Positions 55,093-64,000 of a DNA stretch of 64,000 bases are shown here, one piece after another; position 1 is the first letter of the stretch, and each line of letters begins with the position of its first letter. The translations under genes and the position numbers were made by a program. The stretch covers positions 231,738 through 295,737 of the forward strand of contig JABYQR010000013.1 in NCBI GenBank assembly GCA_022592445.1, in the 5' to 3' direction. The stretch comes from Cytidiella melzeri (taxonomy: Eukaryota > Basidiomycota > Agaricomycetes > Polyporales > Irpicaceae). The notes under the pieces are model-generated. The model had not been told where the DNA came from. It did no database searches and worked only from the letters and a program-made list of their open reading frames with translations.

Positions 55093-56380
55093 GGTAGCAA
55101 TAGTAAAATTAGTGCATTCTGCGACACCATTCTGAGGAGGTGCGCCAGGTACAATTGTTTTCTGTATAGGATTTAACAGCTTCACAGTAAGCACAAAAAA
55201 TGCCCTCCATGTATTCTGGAGCATTATTGAGTCAAAGAATAGCAATCTTGAGAGAAAAGAGTTGTTCAAAAGCGAGCTGAAATCGTTTGAATCTTTTGAG
55301 TGCATCTAATTTGTGCTTCAGAAGTGCAGCATATATCCAGCGGGAAAAACAGTTGATGAAGAGAATCAAAGTTTGAAACCACCACAACAGTTTGGTAGTG
55401 GGCCGCAGATGTCGGAATGGATATGATAGAGAATTTGATCTGCACGGAGATCAGATGTGGAAGGGAACAGAAGACATTTGATATTTGCTCAAGTGCATAT
55501 TTGACATGAGTTATGGGAAGATGAATGGGTGGGAATGCCAGTAACTGCCAATTGAAGACCTTTTACATCTACATGCCTGAGGAGGCAATGTAAAAATCCT
55601 GTGTTTGAGCATCCGAGTGTCCAGCAAAAGAATCATCAACAACAACCGGAGTTGAATTGGAAATGCAATTGGCAAGATTCCGCGAAAGTGGCTGAAGGAA
55701 CAACCTATAAAGATTGTTTGAGAGCAGTTCACCATTGAAAATGCCTACACCATTCTTGGACAGGCACATCTTGCCATTTGCAGACTCACAGGCTATACCA
55801 CGGCAGTCAAGACATCCTTGAGACACTAGAATGAGGCAAGTGGAGGGTACGTGTAAGACATTGGATAGTTTGAGGACAGTGAAGGTATTTCTGCATGTTG
55901 CCGTGAGGTATACATTGCCTATCCCAACCGCTGAAGTAGCTAGGGTTGACCCAAAACCCTTTACTTGAACAGGGGTAATGGTCTGATAACTGTCAAAAAT
56001 GGATCAGTCAAAAAGGATATGGCGGTTGGCACCGGTATTGTGGTAACAGTCTCCATTGACAGCTACAATGCTCTAGAGTGCAGTGCGGTGACAAGTCACA
56101 CCAACAGTCACATCAACAATGGTAATGAGAGACCAAATATGGCCTTGAGCCAGTGCTGCCGTGACATTGGGATCAGAGACATGTGATGTCATGGGATCAG
56201 TGGGGCGGGAATCAGGTGCAGGAGCAGGTGCTGGAATGGTGGCAGTGCTGGTACTCGGAGCAACAGTGCTGTTCAACAAGGGGAACTGATTATGGTAGTT
56301 CAGTTGATGTTGGCCTGTCTTGGCGCTGCACTGAGAGGGGTGGAGATAGATGTCTCTCGGTCTGCGCCATCTATCCTGAT
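55093..56380 (-). pseudogene. Copia-2 integrase, protease and Gag end
   Basis: Minus strand from the right: a Pro/Thr-rich Gag end (CSAKTGQHQLNYHNQF, then SLITIVDVTVGV), protease NTGANRHILFD (catalytic Asp changed to Asn) followed by a stop, KLSNVLHVPSTCLILVSQG, GVGIFNGELLSNNLYRL (pre-integrase block), and near 55200-55093 the integrase core VPGAPPQNGVAECTNFTIA, where the Glu is kept. Several frame breaks. The 5' end is cut by the LTR-A fragment at 56381. Confidence 0.8.
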
Positions 56381-56559
56381 TGTCACAGATTTTCAATGTT
56401 TCTACAAGACTTGCCTTACCAGGCAACGGTATTATTGGGAATATTAAAGCACTTATCAGGCGCTTATCCAGCGCTTATCCGGCGTTTAATTAGGCGCTTA
56501 TCCAGTGCTTATCAGGTGCTTATTCTGGCACTTATGTTCAGTGCCTATCAATTGATGCG
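56381..56559 (-). repeat. LTR-A fragment, inverted, truncated by E3
   Basis: TGTCACAGATTTTCAATG on the plus strand is the inverse of the LTR-A 3' end, with the GCGCTTATC units. Only 179 bp remain before E3 starts. The missing part is not found beyond E3. Confidence 0.82.
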
Positions 56560-57052
56560 TGTCACAAACATGCATACTTTTCCCTTTTCTTTTCTCTTAT
56601 TTTTCCTTATCTTATCTTATCAACGACACATGGCGCCTGCATGTGATCAAGTACATGTGACAGACCAGTCACATGATCATAGAAGGTGCTGAACATTGTG
56701 GAACATTGTAGAACATTGCACCATAGCACACCATATGTTCCCACGGCAGTGTTAGGAGTACAGACCCGGTACCAGGGGTCCTTGTCTGAGATGTATATAA
56801 ACCCACCCTGTAGCTCCCTAAAGACCTCAGATTCTACCTCCTGGTCTTTAGGTGACGTCCACCTTGTACCTAGTTCTTCACAGTACTAATATAACCTGGT
56901 CTTTAGCTCATTGTTAGCTGCTCCCTCGTTGTTGTTTCTCCCTCATCATCATCATCTTCCCTGTTGTCATTGTCCGTGCAAGTTTGCTCGTCGTTCCTCC
57001 ACCCCCGTCGTCACTTCCTTGCTCTTCATAGAGTTTGGTTGTGTTCCTGACA
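56560..57052 (+). repeat. 5' LTR of E3
   Basis: 493 bp, TGTCACAAACATGC...GTTCCTGACA. TATA box GTATATAAA at 56793-56801, predicted start of transcription near 56830. Confidence 0.93.
56830..56839 (+). promoter_or_regulatory. Predicted mRNA 5' end of E3, self-primer segment
   Basis: GATTCTACCT, about 30-40 nt past the TATA box, is complementary at 9 of 10 positions to AGGTAGTATC at 57055-57064. Confidence 0.5.
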
Positions 57053-57064
57053 TTAGGTAGTATC
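57053..57064 (+). promoter_or_regulatory. Primer-binding site of E3 (self-priming type)
   Basis: TTAGGTAGTATC directly after the LTR. Not a TGG-type tRNA site. The same offset (TT, then AGGT) as in E2, with sequence that has changed together with the LTR segment it would pair with. Confidence 0.5.
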
Positions 57065-57155
57065 TCCGTATGCTCGCCTGGACGTCGCGCAACCACACAT
57101 TTCCTTCCCCAAAGTTTTTAAAAGTTTAGTCCCCCCAGTTTACCAGTACATTGTA

Positions 57156-57872
57156 TTGGCCCGGACCCTTGATCTTCCTTCTCACGTCGTGGTTGTAGTG
57201 CCAAAAGATGTACGCATCCGTCGTAACGTACCCAAGTCTTTCTTCAAGGCTCGACAAGAACTGCGCAAACAAGGTCGTCCCCATCTCTACACAGAGAAGG
57301 ACCTTGAAGCCATCATCCCGTACGTCTCACGCTGTCCTCACTACCACCCTCTTGGTACTAGACTCCCACACTTTGACCACAAAAAGTTTGCTCGTGACAA
57401 CGAGTCTATCAAGGAACATACATGCACCGAACGTACGCAAACCCTTGCTGACCGTATTGAGAAACCGTCTCTCAAGGATTGCATCTCCCGAGCACCCGCA
57501 CCACCTCGACCAGACGCGCAGAAACTGGTGACACTCAACTTCCATAAGTTCTCCATCAAGGACCAAGTTGGCATCTTCAAGCCAAAGATCGAGGCCACCA
57601 CCAGATGCCTTAAGATTCTGATTGAACTTACCCGTGACCGCAATGACTCACAGGTCAAAATGACAAACTTCTGTACCTCACAGAGCATACGGAGGAAGTA
57701 CTCTCCACTTGCACATCTGCCCAGCTCAAAGCACTGAATTGGGGCCTGCAGTCAGTAGGACAAATCAACTTTACACAACTGCGCAAGAGGTTGACAGAGG
57801 TTACGAGTTGAGTTGCGTTTGTAGCAGACAGAGGATATTTTGAGAAAATTCCCTTGTAGTAGATAGCAATCA
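57156..57872 (+). pseudogene. E3 ORF1, homologue of E2 ORF1
   Basis: Open from at least 57156 (a TTG codon; the frame is open further upstream and no ATG is obvious) to 57737. Key text: VVVVVPKDVRIR, GRPHLYTEKDLEAIIPYVS, KFSIKDQVGIFKPKIEATT. A frame shift near 57670 moves the rest (AQLKALNWGLQSVGQINFTQL, ADRGYFE) to another frame with stops. The same order of blocks is found in E2 (PHHWSDKDL, DLIGIFRPKL, LLDWGCKAIGKILFKQL, YFD). In both elements the ORF ends a few codons after YF(D/E), so its end is shared, which suggests a separate protein upstream of Gag. Function unknown. Confidence 0.6.
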
Positions 57873-59320
57873 TTGAGTGCAATAATCTCTTCCACGTCTT
57901 TGATCCCGACGATCGTCTGGACTGTCACAATAACAAAGAGGATCATGCGCATATCGAAGTCTGCGAACAGCAGCCGTGTCCAAATCAAAGTCAAAAGTTT
58001 GTAGTATCTCGTCATTTCAGACAAGGACAACAATACTCTGGTTACATACCCTGTGATAACAGTCAAATTCCGTTGACTGTCGGAGTTCCTGAAGAAGTTG
58101 AAGTTGATACCAGTTTAGTTGTACCGGAAATCTCACTGGTTTCACCGGACGTCACATTTGTTACCCCCATTATTCCCAACCCCATCACTGCTCCTGTCAC
58201 CCCCAAGGTTATACCAGAAACTCTACCAATTCAAACCGTTTCCCCCACTCCCATCACAATGACAACACCCGCGGTTGATCCCGCCTTGATTGCAGCCATT
58301 GTAGCTGCAGTTGCGCAAGCCATGCCAAGACCGCAAGTCACGCTCAACAATAACAATTCCAAGCCCAATTGGTACAAGGGCGAACATGGCCGTGACTTAG
58401 AGCGATTCTTGTCGCAATGTGAAGCTTACTGGGTGACTGCTGGCATCACTGAAGACAAAACCAAGGTTCTATCAGCCATCTATCGTTTGTTGGAGAAAGC
58501 TGCACAATGGGCAATACCAGTCACCGACCACATGGCTGACAACAACGGTGATTTGCCAGGCAATCTTGACACATGGGCCAAATTCAAGGCCAAACTCAAA
58601 AAGTACTTCGGCGATGCAACACCCGAGGATACTGCCATTTGTGAACTGGAGAAGCTCTGTGGAGCTGAGAAGAAGGAAAAGCATGCGCGGGATATCGGCA
58701 CATACGTCACTGACTTCCAGTCATACGTGGGTCGCATCAACGGGTTGAGCGACAAAGACAAGGAGAACTGGTTCATAAAGGGGCTCCCTGAATACATCTA
58801 CGGATGGCTCGCAACAGCTGAAGCTCCCCCAGCCAATTACCAAGGTTGGATTGACAGATCTCTGAAAATGGCGGCTGCGTATGCCCGCATCAGAGAAACA
58901 ACGGAGAAGAAAATTCCGTCTGTTCCCTTGTCGACCACGTCGAGACCTACCCAGTCCCAGCCCAGGTTTACCCCGGTTCCCCGAGCCTCAAATGGCCCAG
59001 TTCCCATGGAAGTTGATGCCTCTAAAATGTAGCAGGGGTGGCGGTGTTATAACTGCCAGGAACTTACCACGGATCCCAGTCATATTGCATGCATGTGTAC
59101 CAAGCCCGCAGTTCCTCGTCCACCTCCTCGTGGACCACGTGTAGCAGCTACCAATGCAGAGGCCTCAACCTCTAAAGCCAAAGGGAAGAAACAGGAGGCA
59201 ACAGGAGAGCTGATTCCGTCAGGGGTATCAGAAGTAACCCTTAACACAATACTTGGAGAGCTGGAAAAGTTGAAGGCGGAGAATGCCAACCTCAAGAAGA
59301 GACTTGAGGAGGGTTTTTGA
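57873..59320 (+). pseudogene. E3 Gag polyprotein (one premature stop)
   Basis: Starts with the Cys/His module (CNNLFHVFDP, then CEQQPCPNQ), then a Thr/Pro/Val-rich linker. The capsid region is near residues 170-340 (GRDLERFLSQCEAYW, DTWAKFKAKLKKYFGD, DFQSYVGRINGLSD, WFIKGLPEYIYGWL). A TAG at 59030 precedes the zinc knuckle CYNCQELTTDPSHIACMC, which has CX2C...HX4C but a longer first loop than usual. The same frame continues through a Lys-rich tail and a leucine-rich coiled coil (LGELEKLKAENANLKKRLEE), which is unusual at the end of Gag, to TGA at 59318. The first in-frame start is unclear. Confidence 0.8.
59311..59317 (+). promoter_or_regulatory. -1 frameshift slippery site GGGTTTT
   Basis: In the Gag frame the codons are GAG GGT TTT TGA, so the heptamer G GGT TTT fits X XXY YYZ exactly and the Gag stop follows at once. 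Pol is open in the -1 frame (TTG ATT CGG...). Confidence 0.7.
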
Positions 59321-62300
59321 TTCGGGCCGTGATCCGAGCTGCGCAAGCACGCGCCCCGTGTATACCATGTAACAATAGATTTTCCGTACTCGCGTCTGAT
59401 GTATTAGAGACTGGTTCTGAATCGGAACATTTTCACGTACCCATCACAGTTTCAGGAGTGCGGAGATCTAAAGAAGTCGCAGCAATGATTGATAGTGGAG
59501 CCTCAACACTATTCATTCATAAACGGTTTGTTCGAGAGCATCATATCAGGACCCGGAAGTTGAAACAACCAATTTCAGTGTACAACATAGATGGAACCCC
59601 AAATTGAGACGAGCCTATTGTTGAAGTTGCCATTCTCAATATGAGGATAGGGGACCACAAGGAAAGGACTATCTTCACGGTTACCAACATCGGGCCGGAA
59701 GATGTAATCATAGGAATTGATTGGTTGAGGTAACACAACCCCACCATTGATTGGTACAAAGGCATCATCAGGATGGATGGATGTCCTGATGCGTGTAAAC
59801 CTAGAGAACGGGTTGAGGAAGCAAAGGAGGTTGCAGCTAAGAGAACAGCTGAGCCTAAACGGAAGAAGAGGACCCCGGGATTACGGAAAGTTGTGGAACA
59901 ACTTCTGTACTTGCCGGTGGATACGGAGGAGGCCGAAGAAGACCTCGAGGAGACCACAGAAGGTTCAGGAAGTTTGGAAATAGCCGAATTGCTGAAGTTA
60001 CAGGTGCAGGCCACTGCTCAGCTCGGTGGAAAAGGAACTCCCCGACGCATTTTACGCACGTGTCCAACACCTATAGTACAGGAAGGCGAACACTTGTTTA
60101 CTCTAGCAGGATACACCTACTCCAGTAAATTAGCTGAGGTCGAGAACCGGGTTAAACCAGTCAAAACATTTGAGGAGATGGTACCTGAACAATATCATCA
60201 ACATGCTCATATCTTCTCCGAGACGGAATCTCAACAACTTCCAGAACACAAGTCATACAACCATGCAATTGAGTTGATTCCGGAAGCAAAAGGATTCCAT
60301 GCAAAGGTTTACCCGCTGTCGCATCCTGAGCAAGAGGAACTTGACAAGTTTATCCAGGAGAACCTAGACAAAGGGTACATTCGACCGTCAAAGTCTCCAA
60401 TGGCATCACCTTTCTTCTTTGTCAAGAAAAAGGACGGAAAGTTGCGTCCGGTTCAAGACTATCAAAAGTTGAACAAAGTCACCATTAAGAACTGATATCC
60501 ACTACCGTTAATCTCTGAACTCATGGATAGGCTAAGAGGCGCTAAGTTCTTCACTAAGCTGGATGTCAGGTGGGGATACAATAATGTCCGCATCAAAGAA
60601 GGTGACAAACTCAAAGCCACATTTGTCACCAACCGAGGACTGTTTGAACCCACACTTATATTCTTTGGCCTTACCAATTCCCTGGCCACGTTCCAAAACA
60701 TGATGAATGACATCTTTGCTGACCTCATTGCTGAAGGCAAGGTCACCGTCTACCTGGATGATATCCTATCTACTCCAAGGAGATATCCGAACACTGCAAG
60801 GTGGTACACGAAGTTCTGAGACAACTCAGGCAACATGACCTGTTTTTGAAACCTGAGAAATGCGAGTTTGAAAGGTTGGAGACGGAATACCTTGGCGTCA
60901 TCATTGGTCATAACCAGTTACGCATGGATCCTGTCAAAGTAAAAGCAGTGGCTGAATGGCCTGTACCGCAGAATGTCTCCGATATCCGCCGATTCCGTGG
61001 GTTTGCAAACTTCTACCGGAGGTTCATCAAAGACTTCAGAAAGATATGTAAGCCTCTAGACCATCTCACGGGCAAGGTTCCTTGGAAGTGGGGTCCTGAA
61101 GAGCAGTTAGCATTTGATGAACTCCGCCGACGATTCGTGGAAGCGCCGGTGTTGGCAATGTGGAGTTTTGATAGACCTACACGTTTGGAAACAGATGCAT
61201 CCGGATATGCAATGGGAGGGGTATTGGAGCAACAAGCCGAAGACAGCGCGTGGCATCCAGTAGCCTATCGGTCTGAAGGCATGACCAAGACTGAACAGAA
61301 CTATGAGATCTACAATCAAGAACTCATGGCAATCGTACGAGCCTTTGAAGACTGGTGTCATTACTTGGAAGGGCTACCAGAGAAATTCCCTATCTTCTCT
61401 GACCACAAGAACCTCGAGTACTGGAAGACAGCTCGTAACTTGACACGCCGTCAAGCATGTTGGTCGTTGTTCCTCTCACGCTTTAACTTTAAAATCATTC
61501 CGAAGCCCGGAAAATCAATGGGAAAGTCGGATTCTATGTCCAGGCTAGGCCAACACGAGGTCAAGGACGAAGAAGATAACCTATCACAAATAGTCTTAGG
61601 ACCAGAGGTCTTCCGAGCTGCTGCTTCTCAACGGGGCAAGCTAGCGTACAACCAGACAGAGACCTGTTAAAACTTATCCGTGAATGTTCTCTGCGAGAGA
61701 CTGAGGTGGCAGAAGCACTTGCCAAAGTCAAGAAACTCGGACCTCGTCTTCTTAGCTGGGGACTCGAAGAGTGGAACGTGGAGAACGGACTATTATTGTT
61801 CCGGGGAAAGGTTTATGTCCCTAAAGATGACAAAATCCGAAAGAAATTGGTTCGGAGACATCATGACTTACCCGCTGCCGGACATCCAGGCAGGTACAAG
61901 ACACTGGAACTGCTATCTCGGAACTACTGGTGGCCCAGCATGACACGCTTTGTCAATGACTATGTAGACACATGTGACACCTGTCAAAGAACCAAGACAT
62001 ACCCTGCTCCACCACGCGGTCCACTCAATCTGCTAGAGCCACCTAATGCTCCATGGGAAAGCATCACCATGGACTTCATTGTCAAACTACCACCATGTAA
62101 AGGATACAATTCCATCACGGTTGTAGTCGATCAAACAACAGCGCATATGCATTGTTACCCATCACGGGAAAACATGAAAACTCCCGAACACATGCAGGAT
62201 TATATTGCAAATGTGTTCCGACTCCATGGTGTACCTCGTCAGATGATCTCAGACCGCGGATCAGTGTTTGCATCCAAGTTTCTCCGTGCTATCTACAATG

Positions 62301-63217
62301 CACTCGGAGTAAAGTTGTCCATGTCTACTGCATATCCTCCCCAGACAGATGGTAAAACCGAACGTATGAACCAAGAGATAGAACAGTATCTCCGAGTGTT
62401 CTGCTCCTTCAGACAGGACGACTGGGTAGATTGGTTACCGATTGCGGAGTTTGCGCTTAATAGCCAAGTACACTCGTCCACCGGGAAGGCTCCCTTCGAA
62501 CTGATCTATGGGTATCTACCAGAATTCCAGGTGCCTTTGAACCCAGTGTCCAATGTTCCCGCAGCAGACAAACGTCTTTGAACATTACGAGAAGCCCAAG
62601 AAGATGCTAAAGCTGCGCTGCAACTTACGGCAGAACACATGAAACGGTTCTACGATCATGGAGTTGCAAAAGCTCCACAGTTTAAAGTTGGTGACAAAGT
62701 TTATGTGGAACGTGAAAAACATTCAAAGGAACAGCTGGTAGCAAAGCTAGCACCAAAACGAGATGGTCTCTATGAGAACTTAGAAAAGATTGGGGATTTG
62801 AGTTACCGGGTTAAACTCACCATTCGGGACAAGCACCACCTGGTGTTCCATGTGGATAGGTTGCAATTAGCCAAGACGGCAAGTTTGGTCCCTAACTGGG
62901 AATTTCCTGAACCTGAGCCGATTGTGGTAGACGAAGAAGAGGAGTACGAGGTAGAACAGATTCTTGATTCAAGGATCTTCGGGCGAAAGAAGGAGTTTCA
63001 GTACCGTGTCAAGTGGAAAGGATACCCAGAATCAGAAAATTCCTGGGAACCAGCAACCAACGTCACTCATGCCAATGAAGCTGTAAAAGATTTCCACAGA
63101 CGACACCCAGGAGCTCCACGACCAATTGCTGCATCTCTATTCTTGGCAATGAACTTCCGACCAATCAACAAGAACTTTGAGAAACTACCTTCAGAAACTC
63201 TACGACGCGTATCCTAG
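59317..63217 (+). pseudogene. E3 Pol: protease, RT, RNase H, integrase, chromodomain
   Basis: Protease [73 protein letters not shown]. RNase H: TDASGYAMGG, YEIYNQELMAI, SDHKNLEYW. Integrase: zinc site (HHDLPAAGHPG...CDTCQR), first Asp in MDFIVKLP, second in ISDRGSVFASKF, Glu in TDGKTERMNQ. Chromodomain near 62945-63115: YEVEQILDSRIFGRK, YRVKWKGYPESENSWEPA. Lesions: TGA 59605, TAA 59731, TGA 60493, a 1-nt loss near 60769 just after YLDDIL, a frameshift near 61655, TGA 62579. The catalytic residues themselves are all kept. Ends TAG 63217, 62 bp before the 3' LTR. Confidence 0.9.
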
Positions 63218-63264
63218 TGGGAAGACGGAAAAGACTCAACTCCTGCCTTCTGGAGAAAAGGCCT

Positions 63265-63279
63265 TTAGGAGGGGGGTAA
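63265..63279 (+). promoter_or_regulatory. Polypurine tract of E3
   Basis: TTAGGAGGGGGGTAA, identical to that of E2 although the LTRs are unrelated outside the terminal TGTCA. Confidence 0.85.
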
Positions 63280-63770
63280 TGTCACGAACATGCATACTTT
63301 TCCCTTTTCTTTTCTCTTATTTTTCCTTATCTTATCTTATCAACGACACATGGCGCCTGCATGTGATCAAGTACATGTGACAGACCAGTCACATGATCAT
63401 AGAAGGTGCTGAACATTGTGGAACATTGTAGAACATTGCACCATAGCACACCATATGTTCCCACGGCAGTGTTAGGAGTACAGACCCGGTACCAGGGGTC
63501 CTTGTCTGAGATGTATATAAACCCACCCTGTAGCTCCCTAAAGACCTCAGATTCTACCTCCTGGTCTTTAGGTGACGTCCACCTTGTACCTAGTTCTTCA
63601 CAGTACTAATATAACCTGGTCTTTAGCTCATTGTTAGCTGCTCCCTCGTTGTTGTTTCTCCCTCATCATCATCATCTTCCTGTTGTCATTGTCCATGCAA
63701 GTTTGCTCGTCGTTCCTCCACCCCGTCGTCACTTCCTCGCTCTTCATAGAGTTTGGTTGTGTTCCTGACA
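63280..63770 (+). repeat. 3' LTR of E3
   Basis: 491 bp, TGTCACGAACATGC...GTTCCTGACA. About 99% identical to the 5' LTR by eye. The frame at 63406-63609 also exists in the 5' LTR and is not a gene. Confidence 0.93.
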
Positions 63771-64000
63771 ACTCGCTTGATAACTGCTCCTATTGCGACA
63801 CTCAGAGCGACCACCCAATTCCCTTGCGCTCAGGACCTTTTGTCCCGCTCGACTGCGATCGCCTGCGCGCACCGCATCCAGATTGTTGGCTGTCACCAGA
63901 CTTTGAAGGCAAGGACCACAAGTGCAAACTAGTACAGTTCAATCTTACAAGCTCTACCAACGTCGTTGTTGGCCACGCATTTGCTTGCAATACGCATCGC
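63771..64000 (+). other. Open frame running off the window (partial, unassigned)
   Basis: From the LTR edge to the window end one plus-strand frame is open (DNSLDNCSYCDTQSDH, DCDRLRAPHPDCWLSPDF, CKLVQFNLTSSTNVV). It is Cys/His/Asp-rich and loosely recalls the Cys/His module before Gag in E2 and E3, but I cannot align it. It could be ORF1/Gag of another element or an exon of a native gene. Confidence 0.35.

Larger units (their letters stand above)
56560..63770 (+). mobile_element. E3: Ty3/Gypsy chromovirus with near-identical LTRs
   Basis: 7.2 kb: LTR 56560-57052, ORF1, Gag, Pol with chromodomain, polypurine tract TTAGGAGGGGGGTAA, LTR 63280-63770. By eye the two LTRs differ at about three bases and two 1-bp indels. 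Flanks ATGCG and ACTCG do not match as a target duplication. Despite the young LTRs, the coding region carries at least eight lesions, so E3 is not autonomous. Confidence 0.9.

Noticed and set aside
56686..63609. Identical 67-codon frames at 56.7 and 63.4 kb
   Set aside because: They are the same position in the two E3 LTRs and overlap the TATA box.

Overview
The window looks like repeat-rich nuclear DNA of a filamentous fungus, most likely a basidiomycete (Agaricomycotes-type; species not determined). Three things point that way: chromodomain-bearing Ty3/Gypsy elements and degenerate Ty1/Copia elements, a single apparently native gene with short GT-AG introns and a C-terminal motif I recall from a fungal orphan family, and a Cys-rich segment of Zn(II)2Cys6 spacing. 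I found no rRNA, CRISPR or bacterial-style operon. Almost all recognisable coding sequence belongs to transposons, mostly broken.

Layout. 1-2345: CpG-rich DNA without a recognisable gene. 2.4-7.0 kb: a tRNA-like SINE candidate, then a Tc1/mariner element (3237-6998, TA target duplication) whose transposase is split by a 2.3-kb low-complexity insert, itself hit by a solo LTR (LTR-A). 8.4-10.6 kb: a member of a foldback-like repeat family (family F) with ~140-bp tandem units, interrupted by a 411-bp element with perfect 64-bp inverted ends. 11.3-12.1 kb: a small ORF behind a TATA plus tandem splice-donor leader cassette. 12.4-20.3 kb: gene-poor DNA without visible repeats. 20.3-21.7 kb: the one convincing native gene (minus strand).

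21.8-40.2 kb is a nest. A Copia element on the minus strand (Copia-1) is cut by a solo LTR-B, an 11.2-kb composite chromovirus (E2), a solo LTR-C and an inverted solo LTR-B, each bounded by a 5-bp target duplication. E2 holds three LTRs, a further solo LTR-A in its first ORF and a solo LTR-C in a partial second copy. 40.2-40.9 kb: Zn2Cys6-like ORF. 41.5-51 kb: family F elements (one a 3.7-kb near-palindrome with a minisatellite), a ~390-bp inverted repeat of the leader cassette, and small unassigned ORFs. 51-56.4 kb: a second Copia element (Copia-2, minus) cut by solo LTR-D. 56.6-63.8 kb: chromovirus E3 with nearly identical LTRs but a disabled coding region. 63.8-64.0 kb: a reading frame that runs off the end.

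How the parts work together. E2 and E3 have the same plan: LTR, an ORF1 of unknown function, Gag, a -1 frameshift into Pol (protease-RT-RNase H-integrase-chromodomain), an identical polypurine tract, LTR. In both, the segment just after the 5' LTR is complementary to the predicted mRNA start about 30-45 nt past the LTR TATA box, as expected for Tf1/sushi-type self-priming. The chromodomains probably directed integration to heterochromatin, which fits the dense nesting. Nothing here looks autonomously active. The least explained structures are the shared ORF1/Cys-His module, the promoter plus tandem GTRAGTAC cassette, and the foldback family.
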